Part shown: one piece after another, positions 1-7,260 of the stretch
Position numbering within the stretch: position 1 is the stretch's first letter
Layout of the letters: each line of letters starts with the position of its first letter
DNA from: Candidatus Poribacteria bacterium
GTDB taxonomy: Bacteria; Poribacteria; WGA-4E; WGA-3G
Direction: 5' to 3'
NCBI GenBank assembly: GCA_012270865.1
Contig: JAAXHL010000077.1
Span: 61,029-110,123, forward strand
DNA: 49,095 bases
Notes under the pieces: generated by a model
Seen by the model: only the letters and a program-made list of their open reading frames with translations
Told to the model about the DNA's origin: nothing
Databases searched by the model: none
Position numbers and translations under genes: made by a program

Positions 1-73
1 GGCAGGAGACCGCTGTGTTTTCCGAAGATTCTCATCTAACAGAACGGGCTGCGGTCAAAATTGCGTAAGTCCT
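1..73. repeat. Family A miniature element, right part
   Basis: This is the right portion of the dispersed ~120-bp family A element; its left part lies outside the window. It ends with the inverted terminus TGCGTAAGTCCT at 62-73. It shares the interior segment CATCTAACAGAACGGGCTGC with complete copies at 22921, 36438, 38280 and 43440. It contains no coding capacity. Confidence 0.8.
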
Positions 74-140
74 GTTTCTGTAACAATCCTTATCTTCCTA
101 AAGACTGCAAAGATAGCATTCCGCGTTATGGAAGGCTCTT

Positions 141-175
141 AACTGAAAACTGTTAACCGATAACTGACAACTATT
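141..175. repeat. Five-unit imperfect heptad tandem repeat
   Basis: Five consecutive 7-base units (AACTGAA, AACTGTT, AACCGAT, AACTGAC, AACTATT) run without a gap. The array reaches into the stop codon of the minus-strand mutase (171-173). It looks like a degenerate microsatellite; no function is implied. Confidence 0.5.
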
Positions 176-2357
176 CTGACTGAAACGCGTCATAAATCTG
201 TCGTGCTCTGTTTTCAACATTCATTAAGTAATTTTGACTTATTTCCTGCCTGTAAAGTTCGGTTAAGTCGCCACTCGCCTCGCCGAAGGCTTTCGCAAAT
301 TTCCGGCACTCCGCCTTATCAGCACCGGAGGCATACGCCTTCGTTTTCGCATCCGTGCCAGACTTTCGGACCTCAACACACTTATCACGAAACTTCAGAT
401 AACTCCCATCACCGACAAATCGGACATCTTCAAGCGTTGTGAAATCGAGATTCGGTAGCGCGTCTGCAAGGATCGCGCGCGCTTGATTCATGTCTATTTC
501 GCCGTCACGGAGCGCAATCGCGATGCCGAGGAAAAACAGATCGTTTTTGTCGCGTTTTGCCTCACCTTCACGTTTCGCTGCTCGGAGTTTTTCAGGATTC
601 GGTTCGGATTCGTTGTAATATGTAATGTCCTCCCGCACGTCACACGTCGCAGAAATCCGATTCTCTCTAAAAACGGCAGCGAGATAGTCAGAAAGCGATA
701 CGTCTGCCTGTTTGCAGTGCGCGGCGAGTGCGGTGACAAGCACCATAGATTCACCTGCGGATTTCTCACGCATGGCGATGGCAGTCCGCCCACCTCGGCT
801 CCGGATGAGTGCTTCGGGACCCGTAATCATCCCACCGCTCTCCTCACCTGCAAAGATGAGCCGTGGCTGCACACCGAGCGAAATCGTCTCACCGTAGACA
901 TCTTGGACAACAACCGGTGCGTCCGGCGCATCGGCGAGCTGACGTTCAATTTTCTTCATAATCGCAGCGATCTCTTTGAAACCGACAGGAACATTAATAA
1001 CGTTGACACCGTTCGCTTCACCCCACTGATCCCAAGCGAGGGCAGAAGGCGTTGTCTTAATCATGAACCGCGGATGGTTATCCCAAAGTCCAGCGGTTTT
1101 GAGCTGCTTGGTATGAAAATCCATCAACATAAGGAACGCTTGGTTCGGCGTATAAATCGTCAACAACCGGTCATCGCCGAGCATTAGAAAATCGATACCG
1201 AGGTCTTGTAATGTTTCTGCACGCGAGGCTTCTTCTATCTCACAAACGACGAGCCGATCGCCATCTGGGTCGGTCGCCTCAATGATAGTTCCAACAGGTT
1301 GCGCTTTGAGTTTCGTCGCATAATCTACTGACCGGACGACATCAAGAATACTGAAATCGCAGCCGAGATCGTAGAACTCAACCTCGCCAGTTTTCGGATT
1401 CCGATCAAGTTTCCCGATATTGTGATACAACGGATCCGCCTCAACATGGAGCCAACGGACAGAGTTCGCAATCCCCAATCGTTCAAAAATTGCACGCATC
1501 GGACGATACATACACCCACCGACACAATCAACAACGATCGGCGGCTTCACCTCGCGAATGAGATTGATATTCGCATCCGTAGCGACACCACTCTTGAGAT
1601 AGCCGACATAGAGCTGCACGCCGTCGTGGAGTTCATCGAGCCGTTCAAAGTCGATGTGTGCGTCATCGGTTGTGCTGAACTGAATTGCGTATCCTTCCGT
1701 TTCAGCGGTTTTCAGAATATCTTCAATCTTGTTGACGAACCGCATGGACTCTTCTGGCAGATATTGGCTGCCTTGGTTATTGAGGTCTTTGGTTGCGTTT
1801 TTAGTGCTCACAGAGTGGCTTGATGTGACATGTTCACCACCGTCTAAGTCGAGCATAAAAATCAGGAACGATGCCATCCAAATCGGCAGTGTGCCAAACG
1901 CTTTCGGGACGTACGTACGAATCCCGTGCGCAGCCTGAATCCGAGCGATATATTCAACATATTTCTGTGAGTTATAACGCACCTCACATCCTGCAATTTT
2001 CTCGACCAACCTTCCATCTGCGTTTTCCTTAGCGACAAGGCTTTTTCCGAGCGTCGCTAAGATAATCCCGACTTGGTTAATCGGAAACCGGGTATCCCAC
2101 GGATATAAGATGTTCTGTGGCCCCCGGATACCAGCCGTCGAGACTTGTGCCTCTTTCGCATAATTACGAAACCATTCCCAGAGGTTCAAACGCTCAATCA
2201 GTTCTTTGTCAAGATGGAACGTGAATGCCTCTGATGTGTCTTGTGGAAAAAGGGGTGTTTTAATGGAATCGGGTGTATTCTGTTCAACGACTGCGAAGAG
2301 TTGTCGCTCGGTGCGGTCCCGTTTATGGCGGTAGTTTTCGTCAACTGTGATAATCAT
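171..2357 (-). CDS. Phosphoglucomutase/phosphomannomutase family protein
   Basis: This is an alpha-D-phosphohexomutase, expected to interconvert hexose 1- and 6-phosphates in the cytoplasm. The family landmarks appear in order: VSTAGIRGP near residues 72-80, the phosphoserine loop TSSHS at 178-182 (usual form TASHNP), the metal loop DPDGDR at 363-368, the sugar-binding GEESGG at 504-509, and the phosphate-binding RKSGTD at 665-670. At 728 residues it is longer than common 450-580 residue relatives, with extra sequence at the N terminus and between domains 3 and 4. The substrate cannot be decided from sequence. It stands alone on the minus strand, and its start ATG has only a weak upstream purine stretch. 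It may feed nucleotide-sugar synthesis; that is inference. Confidence 0.92.
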   Translation of the reverse strand: MIITVDENYRHKRDRTERQLFAVVEQNTPDSIKTPLFPQDTSEAFTFHLDKELIERLNLWEWFRNYAKEAQVSTAGIRGPQNILYPWDTRFPINQVGIILATLGKSLVAKENADGRLVEKIAGCEVRYNSQKYVEYIARIQAAHGIRTYVPKAFGTLPIWMASFLIFMLDLDGGEHVTSSHSVSTKNATKDLNNQGSQYLPEESMRFVNKIEDILKTAETEGYAIQFSTTDDAHIDFERLDELHDGVQLYVGYLKSGVATDANINLIREVKPPIVVDCVGGCMYRPMRAIFERLGIANSVRWLHVEADPLYHNIGKLDRNPKTGEVEFYDLGCDFSILDVVRSVDYATKLKAQPVGTIIEATDPDGDRLVVCEIEEASRAETLQDLGIDFLMLGDDRLLTIYTPNQAFLMLMDFHTKQLKTAGLWDNHPRFMIKTTPSALAWDQWGEANGVNVINVPVGFKEIAAIMKKIERQLADAPDAPVVVQDVYGETISLGVQPRLIFAGEESGGMITGPEALIRSRGGRTAIAMREKSAGESMVLVTALAAHCKQADVSLSDYLAAVFRENRISATCDVREDITYYNESEPNPEKLRAAKREGEAKRDKNDLFFLGIAIALRDGEIDMNQARAILADALPNLDFTTLEDVRFVGDGSYLKFRDKCVEVRKSGTDAKTKAYASGADKAECRKFAKAFGEASGDLTELYRQEISQNYLMNVENRARQIYDAFQSE

Positions 2358-2439
2358 TTTTCTAATTTACCTTGCGGAGAAGTAGTGGGCATTAAGGCTA
2401 TTAGATCCATTCCTAAAATCCGCTTGTGCCGATGTTGCA

Positions 2440-2583
2440 GGCAGGACGATTGAGTTTTCGACTTTTTAATCCAATTTTGACACCCCAGGCCCGGTAGGTG
2501 CGGTTTGGAACCGCACCGGGATTAAAAAGGAAAATCCAAAAATTGAGACAATCCGACAATTTGTTTTAAACTAAATAACCCTG
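2440..2583. mobile_element. Family B miniature element with central hairpin
   Basis: The 344-base gap 2358-2701 holds a 142-bp element. Its ends are imperfect inverted repeats: CAGGACGATTGAGTTTT from 2442 and AAACTAAATAACCCTG ending at 2583. The same 7 bases, TGTTGCA, occur at 2433-2439 and 2584-2590, which looks like a target duplication; two bases (GG) separate the left copy from the terminus. The middle carries a GGTGCGGTT/AACCGCACC hairpin at about 2495-2518. A second copy of identical length is at 25493-25634. No ORF is inside. The remaining sequence up to 2701 is A/T-rich with nothing recognisable. Confidence 0.7.
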
Positions 2584-2701
2584 TGTTGCAAACTATCGCT
2601 TTTGAATTTTAAAATATGAACATGTTATCACATTTCCATATTTTTTTCAAATCCGAATTTAGGGTTAAAAACCCCGCCAACAAGAGAAAGGAACACCCAT
2701 C

Positions 2702-4138
2702 CTACCGCTCACGTCCTGAAATGAGTAGGTCAAACGAATTGCTCTGCCATCCGCCGTCCATGACGATGTTGTCCTTCGTTTCACGCAAGCGATCAACCAT
2801 ACGCGCCTTCATACGTCGGAGCACGTGCTTGTAACCGAGTTGGTTCGCTACGTTGTGGAGTTCGTGCGGGTCGCTCTTCATGTCGTAGAGTTCGTCTTCA
2901 CTGTACGGATTGTAGACGTACTTCCATGAATCCGTGCGTACCATCCTGACAGAGGCAAGCGTCGGTTCATATCCGTGAAATTCGGCGAACACATCATCGG
3001 GCCAATCCGCTACCGTTTCACCGCGTAACAGAGGCACAATGGATCTACCGTCGAGGTTATCAGGTGCTACTGCGCCACCGAGTTCCAAGAATGTAGGCAT
3101 CAGGTCCACAAGGTTCACAAATTCATCGCACGTTGCACCGGGTGACATCGCGCCGGGCCAACGGATAACGAGTGGAATGTGGTGCGTCTCCTCATACATG
3201 TGGAAACCTTTGTTGAAAAGCCGATGGCTACCGAGCATATCACCGTGGTCGGTTGAAAAGACGATGACAGTGTTCTCAGCCATACCGTTCGCTTCAAGGC
3301 AATCGAGAATTCGGCGCACCTGATCGTCAATGAAAGTGCAGAACCCCCAATACGCAGCGATGGCCTTCTGCCAATCGGGCCATGTCAGATGGCTGGCGTT
3401 CCACCGGAGCATCTCCTTCTGCTGGATGAGAGGCTTGTTAATAAACTGTTCGTCGAAATTTCCCCAACGTTCAACGGTGTCTGGATCGTACATCGTATCG
3501 TAAGGGGCTGGCACGGCATAAGGGAAATGCGGTCCGAAGAAATTCGCCGCAATCATAAACGGTTGCTCGGAATCTGCATAACCGTCGATGAGTTCAATCG
3601 TTTTATCCGCAGTCCACGCCTCCATCGTGCGCTCAACCGGGAGTGGATGTCTTCCATAGAAAGGCGCATCGCCACCCCACTCAAAGGGTTGGACAGCATC
3701 CCTATCAATTCGGAAATCGATTCCATCGTCACGGAGCCACTGATGCCAATCGTTATACGGGTGCCATTTGTCGTATCCCCAAAACTCCGTATCCCCTTGC
3801 TTAGCGAGATGCCATTTACCGATGCAACTGACCCGGTAGCCTGCTGCGCTCAGGAGTTTCGGATAGGCAGGTTTGTCGAGAATCTGGTTTGCAAATACGC
3901 CATTGAAGTTCCCCATATTTGACAACTGTCCATGGTTGTGCGGATAGAGTCCGGTGAGCAGAGAGCCACGCGCCGGCGAACAGAGCGCGATCGGCGTATA
4001 GGCATTCGTAAACCGCATACCTGTCGCAGCGATTTCGTCAACGGCAGGCGTTCTACAGATTGGCGCACCGTTGCAACCGAGTGAATCATAACGTTGCTGA
4101 TCAGTAAGGAGAAAGAGAATATTGGGTTGTTGTGCCAT
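2702..4138 (-). CDS. Sulfatase (arylsulfatase/N-sulfoglucosamine sulfohydrolase-like)
   Basis: This is a type I sulfatase that hydrolyses sulfate esters. The signature CSPARG starts at Cys53, the residue converted to formylglycine in this family. Other active-site landmarks are TDQQ at 12-15, GKWH at 107-110, FGPH at 201-204 and TDHGD at 296-300, followed by Lys310. The length of 478 residues is normal. The start MAQQPNILF leads straight into the first beta strand, so there is no signal peptide and the enzyme should be cytoplasmic, acting on imported substrate. It starts 3 bases after the stop of the methyltransferase-like gene, so it is probably the last gene of the operon starting at 6891. 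No sulfatase-maturing enzyme is encoded nearby. The natural substrate is unknown. Confidence 0.94.
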   Translation of the reverse strand: MAQQPNILFLLTDQQRYDSLGCNGAPICRTPAVDEIAATGMRFTNAYTPIALCSPARGSLLTGLYPHNHGQLSNMGNFNGVFANQILDKPAYPKLLSAAGYRVSCIGKWHLAKQGDTEFWGYDKWHPYNDWHQWLRDDGIDFRIDRDAVQPFEWGGDAPFYGRHPLPVERTMEAWTADKTIELIDGYADSEQPFMIAANFFGPHFPYAVPAPYDTMYDPDTVERWGNFDEQFINKPLIQQKEMLRWNASHLTWPDWQKAIAAYWGFCTFIDDQVRRILDCLEANGMAENTVIVFSTDHGDMLGSHRLFNKGFHMYEETHHIPLVIRWPGAMSPGATCDEFVNLVDLMPTFLELGGAVAPDNLDGRSIVPLLRGETVADWPDDVFAEFHGYEPTLASVRMVRTDSWKYVYNPYSEDELYDMKSDPHELHNVANQLGYKHVLRRMKARMVDRLRETKDNIVMDGGWQSNSFDLLISGRER

Positions 4139-4141
4139 TTT

Positions 4142-4648
4142 TTAATGATTCCTTGTGGAGCGATAAAAAGGTTCAGATATGATAGCGATATTTTTCGGTC
4201 CCTTGAAACCGAGCTCAATTCGTTCAAACCGGATTGAATGCTCCCGGTAGAAGTCCTCAATCGCCTCCAATAACGCGTATTGCCCGCGACGCTGTTCGTC
4301 CCAGAAGTTGCAGCACGGGATTATCACAGCAGGACGTACAAGGGCTGCCTCTCCCAATTGACGCAACGCACCATCCGGATGGAGTCCGACTAACAGATCA
4401 TAATAATCTGCCATTTCGGGTTCAAATTGCTCCGGTCGGTGTTCTATCCCTTTAAGCACCGTGCGGCGCGGGTCAATAAGTTCGCATACGAAATTCTTCT
4501 TTTTCGTAAGCAGACGTGTCAATATCCCTTTTCCGCCAGCGACATCAGCGATGCTGTGGATCGTCCTGCCGTATTGTAAAGCGATGAAATCTGCGACAAC
4601 TTCAAATCGTCGCGGATCACCGTGTACCAGATGTTGTCTTCTGCTCAT
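4142..4648 (-). CDS. Methyltransferase-like protein (class I SAM fold)
   Basis: This 168-residue protein has a Rossmann-like start ([15 protein letters not shown] near residues 33-47) that resembles the SAM-binding motif of class I methyltransferases. The later stretch [12 protein letters not shown] followed by IIPCCNFW recalls METTL25-type proteins. I chose the ATG at 4648 because it overlaps the aminopeptidase stop as ATGA, the usual arrangement for translational coupling; a longer frame to 4777 would run 130 bases into that gene. The substrate is unknown. Catalytic activity is not certain because the motif DVAGGKG is only a loose match to the consensus. It sits between aminopeptidase and sulfatase genes in one operon. 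Confidence 0.75.
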   Translation of the reverse strand: MSRRQHLVHGDPRRFEVVADFIALQYGRTIHSIADVAGGKGILTRLLTKKKNFVCELIDPRRTVLKGIEHRPEQFEPEMADYYDLLVGLHPDGALRQLGEAALVRPAVIIPCCNFWDEQRRGQYALLEAIEDFYREHSIRFERIELGFKGPKNIAIISEPFYRSTRNH

Positions 4649-5763
4649 TTCAAGTTCTCCGGGTTCAACCCCTCCAGTGCTGGGTGGACGAACCGACCAT
4701 CTTTCCGAATTAGGGTTCCGTCGAAGAACATCTCTCCACCACCGTGTTCCGGTGTCTGGATCATCACCATATCCCAATGGACAGCGGAACGGTTTCCGTT
4801 ATCTGCTTCCTCATAAGCCTGACCGGGGGTGAAGTGAAAAGAGCCTGCAATCTTCTCATCAAACAAAATATCCAACATCGGATTTGTGATGTACGGGTTG
4901 AACGCGATAGCAAACTCGCCGATATAGCGTGCACCTTCGTCCGTATCAAGGATAGCGTTAAGTCTTTCAGTGTTATTCGCCGATGCCTCAACGACTTTAC
5001 CGTTTTCAAACCGGAGTCGGATGTCCGTAAAGGTGGTGCCTTGATAGATTGTCGGTGTATTGAAGTGGATCGTACCGTTGACAGAATCGCGGACGGGTGA
5101 GGTAAAGCATTCGCCGTCAGGTATATTATATTCACCAGCACACGGAATTATAGGGATGTCCTTGATGCTGAACCGTAAATCGGTATCCTCACCAACGATG
5201 TGGACCTCATCGGTTTCCTCCATCATAGATTTCAGCGGGACCATCGCCTGTTCCATTCGGCTGTAGTCCAGGGTACAAACGTCGAAATAGTAGTCCTCGA
5301 ACGCTTCTGTACTCATCTGCGCCTGCTGCGCCATCGCCGGGTGGGGCCAGCGTAGCACAACCCATTTTGTTTTCGGTACTCTGACATCGTTGAGCGGTCG
5401 CGACCAATACTTTTGATAACGCTGGATCGCCTCTGACGGGACATCGGACATCTCTGTGATATTATGGCTGCCCCGAATACCGATGTACGCCTGCACCTTT
5501 TTCATGCGATATATCTCGTATTCGCCAATCAGTTGTAGACCGACATCGTCACCACCGAGAATAATTTCGCGTTGGATACGGTTCTGCTTGAGTTCAACGA
5601 GCGGGATGCCATCTGCTTCCCGCACAGCACGGATGAGTGCGATGACCATCTCTTGTGGGATGTCAATGCCTTCGATGAGCACAAATTCACCGGGTTGGAC
5701 CCTCGTGGAATGGTTCGTAAGTACAGCTGCAAGTTTATCAAGTCGTGGGTCGTGCATAGCCAC
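4645..5763 (-). CDS. Aminopeptidase, M29 (AmpS/thermophilic metalloprotease) family
   Basis: This is a cytoplasmic metallo-aminopeptidase that removes N-terminal residues from peptides. At 372 residues it has the usual M29 length. The expected two-metal ligands are all visible: Glu218 in NIPDGECF, Glu283 in IGEF, His310 in SFHF, and His329 and Asp331 in VHWD. It starts 5 bases after the DUF123 stop and overlaps the next gene by 4 bases, which places it inside the six-gene minus-strand run. Metal preference (Zn, Co or Mg) and specificity cannot be read from sequence. It may recycle peptides; that is inference. Confidence 0.93.
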   Translation of the reverse strand: MAMHDPRLDKLAAVLTNHSTRVQPGEFVLIEGIDIPQEMVIALIRAVREADGIPLVELKQNRIQREIILGGDDVGLQLIGEYEIYRMKKVQAYIGIRGSHNITEMSDVPSEAIQRYQKYWSRPLNDVRVPKTKWVVLRWPHPAMAQQAQMSTEAFEDYYFDVCTLDYSRMEQAMVPLKSMMEETDEVHIVGEDTDLRFSIKDIPIIPCAGEYNIPDGECFTSPVRDSVNGTIHFNTPTIYQGTTFTDIRLRFENGKVVEASANNTERLNAILDTDEGARYIGEFAIAFNPYITNPMLDILFDEKIAGSFHFTPGQAYEEADNGNRSAVHWDMVMIQTPEHGGGEMFFDGTLIRKDGRFVHPALEGLNPENLK

Positions 5764-5768
5764 CTCAG

Positions 5769-6359
5769 TTAATAAATGTTTGCCTGATTTGAGAAGTTTT
5801 CCTGTATATTATTGGCGAGGGATGTCCACCACGTCCTATCTTCCCGAACGCGTAGGAGGTGTGTGTTACCGGGGACATCATTCGCACCTAAACCGGGTTC
5901 AATAATATTTGTCCGTGGATCGCCTTCAAGCCATTTGGCGATTCCATTTTCTAAGCGTTCAGCAGAACGGATAGCAAAGATATTTATGATTTCCGCCGAT
6001 TGCAGATCTAAGAGAAAATCGACGTTCCAGTACAAAGTTTTTCCCCGTCTTGGCAATAGGTTTCCGCTTCCCAAACCGCATTCGGCGAACCGGTTTATCA
6101 TATCTTCTCGGATAGCGTGTGGCGGTTTATCTCCACTTCGCGTCGCGTGCCGGACGAGTCGCCGCGCCAACGAAGTCGCACCTTTTTCCGAAAGGGCAGA
6201 GCCGACATACGTATAGTCGCCAGTAGGTAGTGAAATCAATTTACCTCTTTTAAACCGCCCGAATTGCAATGTAGTGTTCTCTTTAAGGCGAATCCGTAAA
6301 ATGTATGTACCAGCCTGTGAATCACCACCGATAACATGGATGCTCGGAATTTTCATCAA
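5769..6359 (-). CDS. DUF123 (GIY-YIG-like) protein
   Basis: This 196-residue protein matches the DUF123 family, a GIY-YIG-like fold found alone or fused to endonuclease III. The visible pattern is GTYILRI, then [11 protein letters not shown] near residues 46-56, [16 protein letters not shown] and a late [11 protein letters not shown]. Family members are suspected of acting on DNA, but no activity is established that I can assign here. It begins 13 bases after the antitoxin stop and ends 5 bases before the aminopeptidase, so it is cotranscribed with both. Why a nuclease-like protein sits between a toxin-antitoxin pair and a peptidase is unclear. Confidence 0.82.
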   Translation of the reverse strand: MMKIPSIHVIGGDSQAGTYILRIRLKENTTLQFGRFKRGKLISLPTGDYTYVGSALSEKGATSLARRLVRHATRSGDKPPHAIREDMINRFAECGLGSGNLLPRRGKTLYWNVDFLLDLQSAEIINIFAIRSAERLENGIAKWLEGDPRTNIIEPGLGANDVPGNTHLLRVREDRTWWTSLANNIQENFSNQANIY

Positions 6360-6372
6360 CCCAACCTATAAA

Positions 6373-6600
6373 CTATATTTCTGTTAACTCCGGGACATGT
6401 TCATCTTCATATTTTTCTATCAACACACCGATGACTTCCATCAATGAAGCTAAGGGATGATCTTCATCCTCACCTACGACATCAATTAAATTGTCCAGGA
6501 CCTCTGTAAGCCGTTGATATTCGCTCTGGGCATGCGGAACAAATATGATTTTCGTTAGCGTTGGCCATACATTTTGAGCAGTTTGTACTTCTGTTAACAC
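6373..6600 (-). CDS. HigA-type antitoxin N-terminal domain, lacking HTH
   Basis: This 75-residue acidic protein lies 3 bases downstream of higB in the usual higBA order. Its pattern (EYQRLTEVLDNLID, then EDEDHPLASLMEVI and LIEKYEDEH) matches the N-terminal segment of HigA-family antitoxins of the COG5499 type. Those normally continue into an XRE helix-turn-helix that binds the operator. Here the stop comes right after VPELTEI, so the DNA-binding domain is missing. It may still neutralise HigB by direct contact, with repression left to another factor. I see no displaced HTH frame downstream, because DUF123 follows after 13 bases. Either a natural short antitoxin or a 3' truncation is possible. 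Confidence 0.75.
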   Translation of the reverse strand: MLTEVQTAQNVWPTLTKIIFVPHAQSEYQRLTEVLDNLIDVVGEDEDHPLASLMEVIGVLIEKYEDEHVPELTEI

Positions 6601-6603
6601 AGT

Positions 6604-6891
6604 TTATTGCCTCCATTTACTTTTATCATACTCATCGTGTGTTAGCACTGCACGAATATAGACTTTTTGGCGATTGTAGTGTATTGCTGCAATAAGACGC
6701 GCTTTATTGCCACCAATGTTGAAAACCGTTAGTTTATCGACTTGCTCAGCATGAGGAAACACTGTCCGTAGTTCAGCCAATGATCGGAAGCTGCCTCGTT
6801 TCATTAATCGGTACCAATGTTCAAGCGAGGTTTGGGTATTCCGATGTTTCTGGGCAAACTCGTTTAGGCGTTTTCGCGTAATAATATGCAT
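6604..6891 (-). CDS. higB: HigB-type mRNA interferase toxin
   Basis: This 95-residue protein matches the HigB toxin family (type II toxin, ribosome-dependent mRNA cleavage in characterised members). Diagnostic stretches are FPHAEQVDKLTVFNIGGNK, ARLIAAIHYNRQKVYIR and the terminal LTHDEYDKSKW. Length is typical. It is the first gene of a run continuing through an HTH-less HigA-like protein, DUF123, aminopeptidase, methyltransferase-like protein and sulfatase. The promoter at 7036-7065 sits about 140 bases upstream. A palindrome over its -35 box could be an operator. Confidence 0.9.
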   Translation of the reverse strand: MHIITRKRLNEFAQKHRNTQTSLEHWYRLMKRGSFRSLAELRTVFPHAEQVDKLTVFNIGGNKARLIAAIHYNRQKVYIRAVLTHDEYDKSKWRQ

Positions 6892-7035
6892 AAGTAAAAT
6901 TCAGTGTCGTTACAAATCGCACCGGACTGGGCAGAGACATCTGTTCCTCTAAATCTGATTCCAACGATAGTGTACGTGTGATCGATTGTGCGGTAATCTT
7001 TCAAGGAATTGTTTTAAGATATCTTCCATATTCAG

Positions 7036-7065
7036 ATTATACCGCTATTTGTTGATGTATGTCAA
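7036..7065 (-). promoter_or_regulatory. Consensus promoter for higB operon, with overlapping palindrome
   Basis: On the minus strand this reads TTGACA-18 bp-TATAAT, a perfect match to both sigma-70 boxes. The palindrome GTTGA-N6-TCAAC at 7051-7066 covers the -35 box and is a candidate operator. Transcription should start near 7029, giving a leader of about 137 bases before higB. The 369-base gap 6892-7260 also holds a divergent promoter (7085-7113) and a GCGAGC/GCTCGC hairpin. Confidence 0.75.
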
Positions 7066-7084
7066 CTTTTTTAGAATTTGTGTG

Positions 7085-7113
7085 TTGAAACAAAAACGAA
7101 AATCTATTAGAAT
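7085..7113 (+). promoter_or_regulatory. Promoter for the GT-C-like gene
   Basis: TTGAAA-17 bp-TAGAAT reads toward the gene starting at 7261. Its -35 box lies only 19 bases from the -35 box of the opposing higB promoter, so the two could influence one another. The predicted leader of about 140 bases includes the hairpin at 7143-7157. Confidence 0.5.
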
Positions 7114-7137
7114 AGGAAAAAAGGAAGTTACCTATCG

Positions 7138-7163
7138 AAATCGCGAGCGCAGCTCGCTCCTAC
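7138..7163. repeat. GTAGG-type hairpin (GCGAGC stem)
   Basis: Read on the minus strand this is GTAGGAGCGAGC-TGC-GCTCGCGATTTC. It is nearly identical to the plus-strand copy at 25545-25570, with only the loop and last base differing. It falls within the predicted 5' leader of the membrane protein gene. Confidence 0.7.
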
Positions 7164-7260
7164 AGCAAGCGCACGTAAGTCCAACTTCGGCGGGCTTGAT
7201 AAACGGAACGGCACTTTATTGCCATACCCACCTCAACGAACCGCAAGGAACACTAAAAGA

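Noticed and set aside
483..1187. 234-codon plus-strand open frame opposite the phosphohexomutase
   Set aside because: It lies wholly antisense to a gene with all family motifs, has no ribosome-binding site, and its translation is rich in Arg, Cys and His with no domain.
2358..2701. Small ORF at 2616-2834 on the plus strand
   Set aside because: It overlaps the sulfatase 3' end in antisense, is low in complexity at the start and has no domain.
4649..4777. N-terminal extension of the methyltransferase-like gene
   Set aside because: It would overlap the aminopeptidase coding sequence by 130 bases; the ATGA junction at 4645-4648 gives a natural start.
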